Assembly: GCF_002237655.1 (NCBI RefSeq)
Contig: NZ_NOKT01000018.1
Location: 124,001 to 188,000 of the forward strand
Direction: 5' to 3'
DNA length: 64,000 bases
Source of the DNA: Streptomyces sp. XY006
GTDB lineage: Bacteria > Actinomycetota > Actinomycetes > Streptomycetales > Streptomycetaceae
Of the stretch, positions 24,207 to 32,439 are shown piece after piece. The notes below the pieces were generated by a model that saw only the letters and a list, made by a program, of their open reading frames with translations, was not told where the DNA came from and ran no database searches. The position numbers were made by a program, and so were the translations under genes. Numbering within the stretch: the first letter of the stretch is position 1; every line of letters begins with the position of its first letter.

Positions 24207-25479
24207 GTTGCGGGACGGTGAAGCAGGTGCGGTTCATGTCGCCCTGCGCGACCCAGCCCTTCCCGTCCCGCCAGCGGGCCACGGACAGGCAGGTGTCCCT
24301 GGTTCTCGGCGGGTCGGGCAGCCGGGCGAAGCCGACCGGCAGGAGCAGTCCCCCGGCGGTGTAATTGCGGCTGCGGTCCATCCAGGCGTCCACGCACGCG
24401 CGCGTGATGCCCGTCCTCGCGCAGGACCGGGCGGCGTCGGTGAACCAGCGCGCGGCCGCCCACCCCTCCAGCTGCCACTGCGAGTGCGTCTTCAGGTCCT
24501 TCGTCGCCTCGCGGAACTCCCGTACGGCCGGGTGGCCGGTGTCCTCGAAGTTGCGGCTGGCGCCGGTCGCCCAGAGGGCGTTGCGGCAGCGCGGGGCGTC
24601 CTCGTAGGTGTCGGCGACGGCGGAGGTCCAGTTCTGCACGTTGGTCACCTTGGCGGTGACGTCGGCGCCGACCTCGTCCATGGCCCGGCACAGGCGGGCG
24701 TTGCCGTGCCCGTCGATGGCGTCGAACACCAGGTCGGCGCCCTGCTCCTTCAGATCGGCCGCGACGGCGCGGAAGTTGGGCAGGGCGAAGTCGACCTGCT
24801 CGGTGACGACCCGGTAGCCCTCGGCGCGCAGGCCCCGCTCGACGAGCCGGGCGTAGGCGGCGGAGGCGGCCTGGTTGTAGGAGACGACGGCGGCGGTGCG
24901 GGCGCCGTGCTCGCGCTTGAAGTAGCGGTAGACCTCGGTGCCGCCGTACAGCTCGCCGTCCCAGCCCGGGGTGCCGTCGCGGGGCGCGAGGCTGCCGTAG
25001 ATGCCGTAGAGGTGGGGGTAGGTGTCGTAGGCGGCGCCGATGGGCTGGCCGCCGATGTCGGGCACCCGCGCGCGGGAGACGCGGGAGGCGCCCGCGTAGT
25101 CCAGGGCGGTGGTGGCGACCAGGGCGACGACCTTGCGCTGCTCGACGAGCTGGTCGACGCACTCGTTGTTGCCGACGCCGCTGCCGCCGTCGTCGCACAG
25201 GCGCACCTCGACCCGGCGCCCGTCGATGCCGCCGCGTGCGTTGAGCCGGTCGAAGAAGGCCGTGGCCCCGTCGCGCGGGCCGGTGAAGGCGCTGCCGCCG
25301 ACCGGGCTGGTGGCGCTGGTGATGATGCCGACCTCCAGGGGCGCGGCCTCGCGGGACGGTACGGACGTGCGGTCGTCGCGCGTGAAGTCGCTCTCCGGAA
25401 GCCGGCTGCCGCAGGCCGCGCTCAGCGCGAGCAGCAGCACCGCGGCGATCGCCTCAGCAGCCCGGGACGGGCGACCCAT
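24190..25479 (-). CDS. ABC transporter substrate-binding lipoprotein (branched-chain amino acid/LivK type)
   Basis: 429 residues. Lipoprotein signal with lipobox LSAAC (Cys about residue 23). The mature part has the periplasmic-binding-protein type 1 fold of LivK-like proteins: LEVGIITSATSPVGGSAFTGPRDGATAFFDRLNARGGIDGRRVEV, VVALVATTALDYAGASRV, ADLVFDAIDGHGNARLCRAMDEVG. Its start overlaps the end of the upstream lipoprotein gene by 26 bp. The permease/ATPase genes are on the other strand, beginning at 26657, so binding protein and transporter are split over a divergent arrangement. Ligand unknown; amino acid, amide or related solute. Confidence 0.87.
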   Translation of the reverse strand: MGRPSRAAEAIAAVLLLALSAACGSRLPESDFTRDDRTSVPSREAAPLEVGIITSATSPVGGSAFTGPRDGATAFFDRLNARGGIDGRRVEVRLCDDGGSGVGNNECVDQLVEQRKVVALVATTALDYAGASRVSRARVPDIGGQPIGAAYDTYPHLYGIYGSLAPRDGTPGWDGELYGGTEVYRYFKREHGARTAAVVSYNQAASAAYARLVERGLRAEGYRVVTEQVDFALPNFRAVAADLKEQGADLVFDAIDGHGNARLCRAMDEVGADVTAKVTNVQNWTSAVADTYEDAPRCRNALWATGASRNFEDTGHPAVREFREATKDLKTHSQWQLEGWAAARWFTDAARSCARTGITRACVDAWMDRSRNYTAGGLLLPVGFARLPDPPRTRDTCLSVARWRDGKGWVAQGDMNRTCFTVPQLAYTP

Positions 25480-26017
25480 TGCCGCTCATCTGGACCAGCG
25501 AGCACAGGGTCTTGACGGACACCTTCCAGGTGCCCTCCTGCTCGACGGCCGTGCCGGAGGCGTCCGGCAGGGCGGTGGCGCCCTTCAGGGTGAGCGTGTA
25601 CGTCACGGTCGCCTCGGTCGCCGAGGTGAACTCGACCTTGGTGACCCGCGCCTGGACCTGTCCGCCGCGCTCGTCACCGCTGAAGGCCTGCAGCACGGGG
25701 CCCATCCGGTCGCCGTTCTCCAGGACGGCCTGCTTGTCCTCGGCCGAGGTCTTCGGGTCGAAGAACTTCTGCCAGTTCTGCCTGATCTCCGCTTCCGCCG
25801 CGGCCCGGTCGGCCGGCGCGGTGGCCGGGGCGCTGGTGGTCCGCTCCGCCGTGGGTGTGGGGGGCGTGGACCCGCTGCCTCCGCCGTCGTCGTCGCTGCA
25901 GGCCGCCAGGGCCGGGGCGAGGGCCAGGACCAGGGCGGCCGCGATCGCCGTGCCCCGTCCCGCCGTGCGTGGACCCCCCGTCGCGTTCCCCCGCTTGAGG
26001 TCGCTGCCGAGAACCAT
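25454..26017 (-). CDS. Secreted lipoprotein of unknown function
   Basis: 187 residues from ATG 26017 (GGTGGTGAG upstream); GTG 26026 or 26029 also possible. Signal peptide with lipobox LAAC, then a low-complexity acidic/Gly/Thr/Pro linker, and a compact domain from about residue 70 (EAEIRQNWQKFFDPKTSAEDKQAVLENGDRM ... VTYTLTLKG ... GTWKVSVKTLC), with layout like the low-molecular-weight antigen MTB12-type lipoproteins of actinobacteria. Overlaps the substrate-binding protein gene, so they are one operon. It may assist the transporter at the cell surface; role unproven. Confidence 0.78.
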   Translation of the reverse strand: MVLGSDLKRGNATGGPRTAGRGTAIAAALVLALAPALAACSDDDGGGSGSTPPTPTAERTTSAPATAPADRAAAEAEIRQNWQKFFDPKTSAEDKQAVLENGDRMGPVLQAFSGDERGGQVQARVTKVEFTSATEATVTYTLTLKGATALPDASGTAVEQEGTWKVSVKTLCSLVQMSGNGSPVPGC

Positions 26018-26159
26018 CTGGCTCACCACCGGGTGTCGGTCCGGGCCATGTGCGCCCGGTGCTTTCAGGGTCAGCTTCCACAGGGCATAGTGCAAGCGAT
26101 CGGCGTACTTGAACAGGCAGCCAGACACGTGCACAGCCGGAACCGACGTGTGGGAGCCA

Positions 26160-26657
26160 GTGATCCGAGTGATGCGTACCAGCCGACTGCGGACCGTGCA
26201 TCCCCTGCTGTGGGCCGGCTGGGCCGCGCTGGCCGCCGGCGCGGTGCTGTGCGTCGTCGGCTGGTACGGGATCTCCGGCGAGCGCTACGCCGAACGGCAG
26301 CTGCCCTACCTGGCCTCCTGCACGATCCCGGGGGCCGCGCTGCTCGTCGCCGGGGCGGTGCTGCTGGCCCACGGCCGGGGCGCGATCGCCGCCGCGCGCG
26401 TGGAGGAGCTGTACGGCCTGCTGGTGGCGGCCGGACCGGACGAGGAGCGGGCGGGGGCCGGGACCGGCCGGGCCGCGTCCGCGCCGCTCGCGGTCAGCGG
26501 TGAGCTGCTGAGGGTGCCGGGCGGCACGCTGTGGCACCGCGCGGACTGCCCGCTGGTCGCGGGGAAGGCCGAGGCGGTGCCGGTGGACTCCGGACTGCTC
26601 GCGAGCGGTGAGCTGAGCCCCTGCCCGGTCTGCGAGCCGGCCGAAGCAACCGACTGA
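26160..26657 (+). CDS. Small membrane protein with C-terminal His/Cys motif
   Basis: About 165 residues from GTG 26160 (GGGAG upstream); ATG 26172 is an alternative. Two membrane segments (LLWAGWAALAAGAVLCVVGW; YLASCTIPGAALLVAGAVLL), then a cytoplasmic part ending in LWHRADCPLVAGKAEAVPV ... SPCPVCEPAE. The H-x3-C ... C-x2-C pattern could bind a metal ion. Its stop overlaps the permease start by one base (TGATG), so it belongs to the transporter operon. No family function recognised. Confidence 0.75.
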   Translation: MIRVMRTSRLRTVHPLLWAGWAALAAGAVLCVVGWYGISGERYAERQLPYLASCTIPGAALLVAGAVLLAHGRGAIAAARVEELYGLLVAAGPDEERAGAGTGRAASAPLAVSGELLRVPGGTLWHRADCPLVAGKAEAVPVDSGLLASGELSPCPVCEPAEATD

Positions 26658-29600
26658 TGTCCTCGCTGACGTACGACCTCGCCCTGGCCGGCCTCTCGGT
26701 CGGCAGCGCGGCGGCGCTCACCGGGATCGGCCTGATCGTGACCTACCGCGCGACCGGGGTGCTCAACTTCGCGCACGGCGCGATCGCGATGGTGTGCGCC
26801 TACGCGCTGCGCCAGTGCGTGGTCGAGTGGGGCTGGCCGCTGTGGCTGGGGGCCGCGGTGACCCTGCTGGTGCTGGCGCCGGGGCTGGGGGTGGCGCTGG
26901 AACGGTTCGTCTTCCGGCCGCTGTCGGTCCTGGGCGCGGACCCGGCGCAGACGCTGGTGGCGTCCATCGGGGTGTTCGTGCTGCTGGTGGGCGGGGCGGC
27001 GCTGCTGTGGGGGCAGGGGGCGCGGGACGACGCGCCGGAGCTGGTGCCGGACGAGCCGTGGGGGCAGCTGGCGGTGGTGCTGGTGCTGGCCGCCGGGGTC
27101 GCCGTGGTGGTGCGCCGGACGCGGTTCGGGCGGGAGCTGCGGGCGGTGGTGGACGACCGGCGGCTCGCCGTGCTGGGCGGCATCGACGCGGACCGGGTCG
27201 CGGCGGCGGGCTGGGCGTTCGGCTCGTTCACGGCGGGTCTGACGGGCGTGCTGCTCGCGCCGTACGTGCGGCTCGATCCGTACGGGCTGCCGCTGCTCGT
27301 GATGGAGGTCGTGGCGGTCGCGGTGGCCGCGCGGATGCGGAGCCTGCCGGTGGCGGTGGTGGTGGCGCTGGGCATCGGGGTGGCGCAGAGCCAGCTGACG
27401 CGCCTGCATCCGTCGGGCTGGGCCGGGCCGCTGGTCCAGGCGGTGGCCACGAACCTGTTCGTCGTGGCGCTGCTCGTCGCGGCGCTGGTGCTGCCCGGTG
27501 TCGGGGCGCGGGACGCGCTGCCGCGCCCGGCGAGCGCGCGGGTGCCGACGCCGCCCGGTGCGTGGATCGTCGCGGGCGTGCTGTTCCTGCTGCCGCTCGG
27601 CCTGGCCGGCCGCGATCTGCACACCTCGGTGCAGGTGCCGGCGCTGGCCGTGATCCTGCTGTCCCTGGTGGTGGTGACCGGGCGGGGCGGCCAGATCTCG
27701 CTGGGGCAGGCGGCGTACGCGGGTCTGGGCGCGCTGTTCACCGCCCTGCTGGCGGCCGGCCGCTTCCCGGCGCTGCCGCGCCTGCCGGAGCTGGCGGCCC
27801 TCGCGGTGGCGGTCGTGCTGGTGGCGCCGCTGGGTCTGCTCACCGGCTGGCCGGCGATCGGCCGCCGTGGGCTGGCGCTGGCGCTGGCGACGTTCGCGGT
27901 CGGGGTGGGAGTGAGCCGGTTCGTCTTCGCCCAGCCGTACGCCACGTCGGGCCTGACGCTCGGCCGCCCGGCGGGCTTCGCCGGGGACCGCGCCTACTAC
28001 GTCCTCGAACTGCTGCTGCTGGCGGGCGCGCTGCTGGCGGTGCACGCGCTGCGCCGGGGCCGCACCGGCCGGGCCCTCGCGGCCATGCGGGACCACGAGG
28101 CGGGCGCGCAGGCGGCGGGCGTGCGGGTGCCTTCGCTGAAGCTGCTGGCCTTCGTCGCGGGCGCCGCGCTCGCCGCGCTGGGCGGCGGCATGCTCGGCAT
28201 GGGCCTGCGCGCCTTCGACGCCGCCGCGTACGACCCGGTGCGGGGCCTGCTGTGGTTCGCCGCGGTGGTGGTGCTGGGCGCCGACAGCGCGCTCGGCGCC
28301 CTCGCCGCCGCGGCCCTGCTGGTCGGCTTGGACGCGGGCACCCGCGGTGGGGTCGCGGCAGCCCTGATCGGCGTCCTGGCGGTCCTCGTGGGCCGCTTCC
28401 CCGGCGGCCCGTACGAGGCCCTGCGCAGCACGGCCCAACGCCTCCGCCCGCACCCCACCCCGACCCTGACCCCACGCGGCACGGCGGCACGCGCCCTGCT
28501 GCGCCCGCCCCGGGCCGAGCCGCGACAGCCCCGGGGAGGGCCGGTACCGACCGGGGCTACGGGAGTGTCGCGGGCAGACGGGGCGCCGGGCGTGCCGGAG
28601 CCCGGCGGGGCGGCGAAGAGGGTGGAGCCCGCCGGGGCGACGAAGGGGGCGGAGCCCGGCGGGGCGACAGGAGTGTCGAGGCCCACCGGGGCGCCGGACG
28701 TGCCGGAGCCAGGCGGGGCGGCGAAGAGGGTGGAGCCCGCCGGGGCGACGAAGAGGGCGGAGCCCGGCGGGGCGACAGGAGTGTCGAGGCCCACCGGGGC
28801 GCCGGACGTGCCGGAGCCAGGCGAGGCCATGCCTCCCTCACGCCCCGGGACCGCTCCCCCGGCCGAGACCCGCCCCGAGGCGACGCCCGGCCACCGGGAA
28901 CCGGGCCTCGCGCACCCGGCCCCGCCCGCGCACCCGACCCCGTCCTCGCACCCCACCCGGTCTCCCGCCCCCACCCCGCCCCTCCTCATCGCCCGCCGCC
29001 TGCACGCGCGCTACGGCGGGTTCACCGCTCTGGACGGGGTCGATCTGGAGCTGTTCCCGGGGCGGGTCACGGCGGTCGTCGGGCCCAATGGGGCCGGGAA
29101 GAGCACCCTGTTCCACTGTCTGGCCGGGACGCTGCGGCCCGACCGAGGGGCGGTGCTGCTCGGTGGGCGGGACATCACCGCGCTGCCGCCCCACGCCCGT
29201 ACCCGGCTCGGTGTCGCACGCAGCTTCCAGCAACTGGCCGTCTTCCCCTCACTGACGGTGGCCGAGAACGTCCGGGTGGGCGCCGAGCAGGGCCGGGAGC
29301 CCGATCCGGCCGCCATGGAGCGGACCCTCAGGCTGCTGGGCCTGGACGGGCCGGTACGGGCACGGCCCGCCGCCGGGCTGCCCACCGGCACGCTGCGCCG
29401 CGTCGAACTCGCCCGGATCCTCGCGGGCGGCCCCCGCGTGCTGCTGCTCGACGAACCCGCCGCCGGTCTGGACACCGCGGAGGTCGACGCCCTGGCCCGG
29501 GTGCTCAGGGCACTGGCCGCCGACGGCACGGCCCTCCTCGTCGTCGAGCACGACCTGGACCTGGTCGCGGGCCTCGCCGACGTCGTGCACGTGATGACGG

Positions 29601-29671
29601 CGGGCCGGATCGTCGCCTCGGGCCCGCCCGGGCGCGTCCTGGACGCCCAGGGAAGGGAGGCCGGCCGATGA
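26657..29671 (+). CDS. Fused LivH-LivM-LivG: two ABC permeases plus ATPase in one chain
   Basis: 1004 residues. Residues about 1-290 are a LivH-type permease (GIGLIVTYRATGVLNFAHGAIAM; SLPVAVVVALGIGVAQSQL). Residues about 300-600 are a LivM-type permease (VVTGRGGQISLGQAAYAGLGA; ALAAMRDHEAGAQAAGVRVPSLKLLAF). A disordered Pro/Gly/Ala linker follows (about 610-770) containing 36-residue repeats. The C-terminal about 235 residues are a LivG-type ATPase with Walker A GPNGAGKST, Walker B LLLDEPAAGLD and the H-loop VEHDLDLV. Its signature helix is degenerate (TGTLRRVELARIL instead of the LSxGQ pattern). Starts TGATG after the small membrane protein; ATGA into livF. A permease-permease-ATPase fusion is unusual; LivG and LivM are normally separate. 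Confidence 0.88.
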   Translation: MSSLTYDLALAGLSVGSAAALTGIGLIVTYRATGVLNFAHGAIAMVCAYALRQCVVEWGWPLWLGAAVTLLVLAPGLGVALERFVFRPLSVLGADPAQTLVASIGVFVLLVGGAALLWGQGARDDAPELVPDEPWGQLAVVLVLAAGVAVVVRRTRFGRELRAVVDDRRLAVLGGIDADRVAAAGWAFGSFTAGLTGVLLAPYVRLDPYGLPLLVMEVVAVAVAARMRSLPVAVVVALGIGVAQSQLTRLHPSGWAGPLVQAVATNLFVVALLVAALVLPGVGARDALPRPASARVPTPPGAWIVAGVLFLLPLGLAGRDLHTSVQVPALAVILLSLVVVTGRGGQISLGQAAYAGLGALFTALLAAGRFPALPRLPELAALAVAVVLVAPLGLLTGWPAIGRRGLALALATFAVGVGVSRFVFAQPYATSGLTLGRPAGFAGDRAYYVLELLLLAGALLAVHALRRGRTGRALAAMRDHEAGAQAAGVRVPSLKLLAFVAGAALAALGGGMLGMGLRAFDAAAYDPVRGLLWFAAVVVLGADSALGALAAAALLVGLDAGTRGGVAAALIGVLAVLVGRFPGGPYEALRSTAQRLRPHPTPTLTPRGTAARALLRPPRAEPRQPRGGPVPTGATGVSRADGAPGVPEPGGAAKRVEPAGATKGAEPGGATGVSRPTGAPDVPEPGGAAKRVEPAGATKRAEPGGATGVSRPTGAPDVPEPGEAMPPSRPGTAPPAETRPEATPGHREPGLAHPAPPAHPTPSSHPTRSPAPTPPLLIARRLHARYGGFTALDGVDLELFPGRVTAVVGPNGAGKSTLFHCLAGTLRPDRGAVLLGGRDITALPPHARTRLGVARSFQQLAVFPSLTVAENVRVGAEQGREPDPAAMERTLRLLGLDGPVRARPAAGLPTGTLRRVELARILAGGPRVLLLDEPAAGLDTAEVDALARVLRALAADGTALLVVEHDLDLVAGLADVVHVMTAGRIVASGPPGRVLDAQGREAGR
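28553..28828. repeat. 108-bp tandem repeat (about 2.5 copies) inside the transporter linker
   Basis: Units start at 28553, 28661 and 28769 (the last partial). They encode the 36-residue repeat GATGVSRPTGAPDVPEPG followed by GAAKRVEPAGATKRAEPG. Units are almost identical at DNA level, so the expansion is recent. The number of repeats may vary between strains. Confidence 0.9.
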
Positions 29672-30324
29672 CCACCGTCTCCCTGCGCCACGCGCGCGTG
29701 CGCTACGGCCCCCTGGAGGCCCTGCACGGCATCACGCTCGCCGCCCCGGGCCCGGGCCTGACCGTGCTGCTGGGCCGCAACGGCTCCGGCCGCACGACCG
29801 CGCTGCGCGCACTGGCCGGGACGGTGCCGCTGACCGGCGGGGCGGTGGTGTGGGACGGCGCCGACGTGACCCGGGTACCGGCGTACGAGCGGGCCCGGCG
29901 CGGAATGTGCCTGGTGCCCGAGCGGCAGGCGGTGTTCGGCTCGCTCACCGTCCGCGAGAACCTCGACCTGGTCGCCCGCGACCACGGCCCGGCCCTCGAC
30001 GCCTACCCCCAGTTGCGTCCCCTGCTGGAGCGGCGCGCCGGCACCCTCTCCGGCGGCGAGCAGCGCATGCTCGCCCTGTCGCGTGCGCTGCTGGCCCGCG
30101 CGCGCGTGGTGCTCGTCGACGAGCCCGCCCAGGGCATGTCGCCCGCGGTGGCGGCCCGCACCTACGAGGTACTGACCGCGCTGGACGCGTGTGTCGTGGT
30201 CGCCGAACAGCGGCTGCCGACCGCCCTGCGGGACCGGGCCGGTGAAAGTCCGCCCGCGCTCGTCTACGAACTGCGCCGCGGCACCGTCGCGTTCGCCGGC
30301 GAGGCGGGCGAGCTCACGCGCTGA
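29668..30324 (+). CDS. livF: LivF-type ABC ATPase with Arg in place of the Walker A Lys
   Basis: 218 residues, ATG 29668 overlapping the fused gene's stop (ATGA), with GGAAGGGAGG upstream. The signature LSGGEQRMLALSRALL and Walker B VVLVDEPAQGMSP are canonical. The phosphate loop reads GRNGSGRTT, with Arg where nearly all ABC ATPases have Lys. The usual VEQ switch region is VVAEQRLP. Together with the degenerate signature in the LivG half, the two ATPases look complementary: each lacks one element. Partner of the fused permease/ATPase. Confidence 0.88.
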   Translation: MTTVSLRHARVRYGPLEALHGITLAAPGPGLTVLLGRNGSGRTTALRALAGTVPLTGGAVVWDGADVTRVPAYERARRGMCLVPERQAVFGSLTVRENLDLVARDHGPALDAYPQLRPLLERRAGTLSGGEQRMLALSRALLARARVVLVDEPAQGMSPAVAARTYEVLTALDACVVVAEQRLPTALRDRAGESPPALVYELRRGTVAFAGEAGELTR

Positions 30325-30336
30325 CCGGCACGCCGC

Positions 30337-30368
30337 GGCCCCGTCCGGTCGGCCGACCGGACGGGGCC
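30337..30368. terminator. Bidirectional terminator, perfect 32-bp palindrome
   Basis: Arms GGCCCCGTCCGGTCGG and its complement with no loop, between livF and the convergent rpf gene. Confidence 0.8.
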
Positions 30369-30395
30369 CGTGCCCCGGCGAGGGGGAGCAGCGGC

Positions 30396-31025
30396 TCAGA
30401 CGTCGAGGCGCAGGCCGGGCACGATCATGTCGGGATCACCGCCGATGGCGGCCTTGTTGGCGGCGTACAGGCGCTGCCAGGTGGTCCCGTGCCGGGCGGC
30501 CACGGCGCTCAGCGTGTCGCCCGCGCGGACGGTGTAGTCGCCGCGGGAGGCGCCGCGGTCCGGGTGTGCCGTGGGTCGCGCCGGGGTCTTCGCGGGCTTC
30601 TCCGGTGCGGACCCGGTGTGCACCGGGCCGGCGGCGGGTGCGCTGCCGCTCGCCCCGGCGCGTGCCGAGCAGACGGGCCAGGCGCCCCAGCCCTGGGACT
30701 GCTGGACCTTGGTGGCGACGGCGATCTGCTGGGACCTGCTCGCCCGGTCGGCGGTGGGCGCGTAGGCCGTGCCGCCGTAGGCACGCCAGGTGGAGGGGGC
30801 GAACTGGAGTCCGCCGTAGTAGCCGTTGCCGGTGTTGATGTGCCAGTTGCCGCCGCTCTCGCACTGGGCGATGCGGTCCCACACCCCGCTGTCGGCCGCC
30901 GCGGCGTTCCCGGTCGCGGCGAGCAGTCCGAGGGGCGCGAGCAGTGCCGCCCCGGCGAGGACCGCCGTCGTACGCACCTGGTTCTTCCGGGCGTTGTCGC
31001 GAGCGCTATGGGCACATTCGGACAT
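30396..31025 (-). CDS. Resuscitation-promoting factor-like muralytic enzyme with LysM domain
   Basis: 209 residues from ATG 31025 (GAGAGGGA upstream). Signal peptide about 1-44 (RTTAVLAGAALLAPLGLLAA). Rpf domain about 45-120: GVWDRIAQCESGGNWHINTG, with the catalytic Glu in QCESGGNW, then GYYGGLQFAPSTWRAYGG. A Pro/Ala linker leads to a C-terminal LysM domain (YTVRAGDTLSAVAARHGTTWQRLY). Such proteins cleave peptidoglycan and promote spore germination or resuscitation. A promoter at about 31200-31229 predicts a leader of about 165 nt containing a strong hairpin (31101-31175). Confidence 0.93.
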   Translation of the reverse strand: MSECAHSARDNARKNQVRTTAVLAGAALLAPLGLLAATGNAAAADSGVWDRIAQCESGGNWHINTGNGYYGGLQFAPSTWRAYGGTAYAPTADRASRSQQIAVATKVQQSQGWGAWPVCSARAGASGSAPAAGPVHTGSAPEKPAKTPARPTAHPDRGASRGDYTVRAGDTLSAVAARHGTTWQRLYAANKAAIGGDPDMIVPGLRLDV

Positions 31026-31100
31026 GCGTTTCCCTCTCGACGCACTCGGGGTCCCCCAAGGCGGCACGCCACGCCCCGCGCCATGGGGCGCGGAGGTCGC

Positions 31101-31175
31101 GCTCGCCCCGTCCGCCGGTGGTGGCGCTGTGCGCGGTTCCCGAGGGAGCCGTGCGGCCGGCGGACGTACCCGAGC
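31101..31175 (-). ncRNA. Structured 5' leader element of the rpf gene
   Basis: In the minus-strand transcript GCTCG (31175-31171) pairs with CGAGC (31105-31101), GTCCGCCGG pairs with CCGGCGGAC (31165-31157 with 31118-31110), and the inner loop has GGCTCCC-TC-GGGAACC. Many Streptomyces rpf genes have riboswitch-controlled leaders (ydaO/c-di-AMP class). I cannot match this one to the ydaO consensus, so its class is open. Confidence 0.45.
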
Positions 31176-31199
31176 GGTGCTCGATGCACACGGCCGAGG

Positions 31200-31229
31200 A
31201 ATCTAAGGAGGTCGACGGTCCGGCATCAA
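31200..31229 (-). promoter_or_regulatory. Promoter of the rpf gene
   Basis: On the minus strand TTGATG (31229-31224) and TAGATT (31205-31200) are 18 bp apart, a good match to the principal (HrdB-type) sigma consensus. The predicted start near 31193 gives a leader of about 168 nt. Confidence 0.55.
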
Positions 31230-31342
31230 CCAGTCGCCCGTTGTGGCAGGCCAGTTCATCGATACCCGGGGTAACGGCAATTTCCGGACACCCACTTCAT
31301 TCGCGGATTTCCGGATTTGTCGACCCACCCCCACCGCGATCT

Positions 31343-31356
31343 GTGACCCACTTCAC
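31343..31356. promoter_or_regulatory. Candidate Crp-binding site
   Basis: GTGACCCACTTCAC contains GTGA-N6-TCAC, the classic Crp core, preceded by T. It lies about 114 bp upstream of the rpf -35 element and about 216 bp upstream of the divergent gene. Crp control of rpf genes is known in actinobacteria. Confidence 0.4.
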
Positions 31357-31571
31357 CAACCCAACACCCTTTACAGACACGCCAGTTGACGGTGAGTGCG
31401 CGATTCCGCGCGCACGGTGACCCTGCGCGGCGGTTGGTTCGATTCCGTTCGCTCCGGGGCGTGACTCCCGCCACAGATCACCCGTTGTCTTCTTCATGAG
31501 CCGGGGCCGACCCGGACCACGGGCCGGGAGCCACCCGGCCTCGCCACGCACCGCATCCCAGGGAGCCACCC

Positions 31572-32354
31572 GTGCCGCGCATGCTCGACGTCAGCGACGA
31601 GGTACGCGCCGAGATCGGCGACGAAGAAGCCGACCGCCTGCTCGCCGGAGAGACCGCCCCGGGCAGTTACGACTGCACGTCGTGCCGCACTCCGGGCGAC
31701 TCCGACCAGGAGCGCACCAGCACCGTCCTGTTCATCGGGGACGAGACCGCCGTCCTCGCCTTCGCCCACGCCGGCTGTCTGCCCTCGCAGGTCGTGCAGG
31801 TCACCGAGGAGCAGCTCCGGGGCGCCGTGAAGTCGATCACCGGTGACCGGGCCGAACTGGAGCCCGACAAGGTGGTGCCCGAGCAGGCGGTGCTCGGGGT
31901 GACCAGCGGACTCGTGCTGATCGGCGGCGAGTTGCACCCTGCCCTGGTGGTGGAGCCGACCGCGCCCATCGCCCGGCCCGGGACGACCGGCGCGGGCGAC
32001 GACTTCCTGCCGCTGCTGATCGAGCAGGGCTTCATGCCGCTGACCGAGCTGTCGGCCGTGCCGCCGGTGCTGCACGGCTGGTCCGTGCTGCTCGCGGTGG
32101 GACAGCTGCACGCGGTGCTCCAGCCCTCCGCCAACGGCGGCCAGCCGGTGGCCTGGTGGCAGGCACACCAGCCGCTGCAGGTCACCGACGCCTGGCGGTC
32201 GGCCGCCAACAAGCACCAGCAGGTGCTGATGTTCGCCGCGCCCGTCGGCTCGATCGGCCGCCAGCCGCGCGAGGACCTGCTGCGGGACGCCCTGGACAAG
32301 GCGGCGGCCAACGGCAAGCTCGTCGCCGCTGCCCTGCCGCTGGCCGGCACCTGA
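31572..32354 (+). CDS. Conserved actinobacterial protein of unknown function
   Basis: 260 residues from GTG 31572 (GGGAG upstream); ATG 31581 is an alternative. Soluble. Near the N-terminus is YDCTSCRTPGDS, a C-x2-C pair, and a further cysteine in FAHAGCLPSQVV, which could form a small metal site. The rest is an alpha/beta protein with two halves (ALVVEPTAPIARPGTTGAGDDFLPLLIEQGF; LHGWSVLLAVGQLHAVLQP). No family with known function recognised. Confidence 0.72.
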   Translation: MPRMLDVSDEVRAEIGDEEADRLLAGETAPGSYDCTSCRTPGDSDQERTSTVLFIGDETAVLAFAHAGCLPSQVVQVTEEQLRGAVKSITGDRAELEPDKVVPEQAVLGVTSGLVLIGGELHPALVVEPTAPIARPGTTGAGDDFLPLLIEQGFMPLTELSAVPPVLHGWSVLLAVGQLHAVLQPSANGGQPVAWWQAHQPLQVTDAWRSAANKHQQVLMFAAPVGSIGRQPREDLLRDALDKAAANGKLVAAALPLAGT

Positions 32355-32439
32355 GCGGACGTCACCCGCGCGGGCCGTACCCCTGCGAAAGCCGTAACCG
32401 CAGCCGCATCCCTTGACCCGCGGGGTCGTTTGGACATAC

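Larger units (their letters stand above)
31026..31571. other. Intergenic region between divergent rpf and unknown-protein genes
   Basis: 546 bp without a gene. It holds, from left to right, the structured rpf leader (31101-31175), the rpf promoter (31200-31229) and a Crp-like site (31343-31356). The stretch 31250-31420 is AT-richer than average. Confidence 0.6.

Noticed and set aside
26306..28453. 715-codon minus-strand frame opposite the Liv-type transporter
   Set aside because: Arg/Gln/His-rich shadow of a recognised gene without family features.
31026..31193. ydaO (c-di-AMP) riboswitch in the rpf leader
   Set aside because: The conserved sequence blocks of this class that I remember were not found; only a generic strong hairpin is seen, so it is listed as a structured leader of unknown class.
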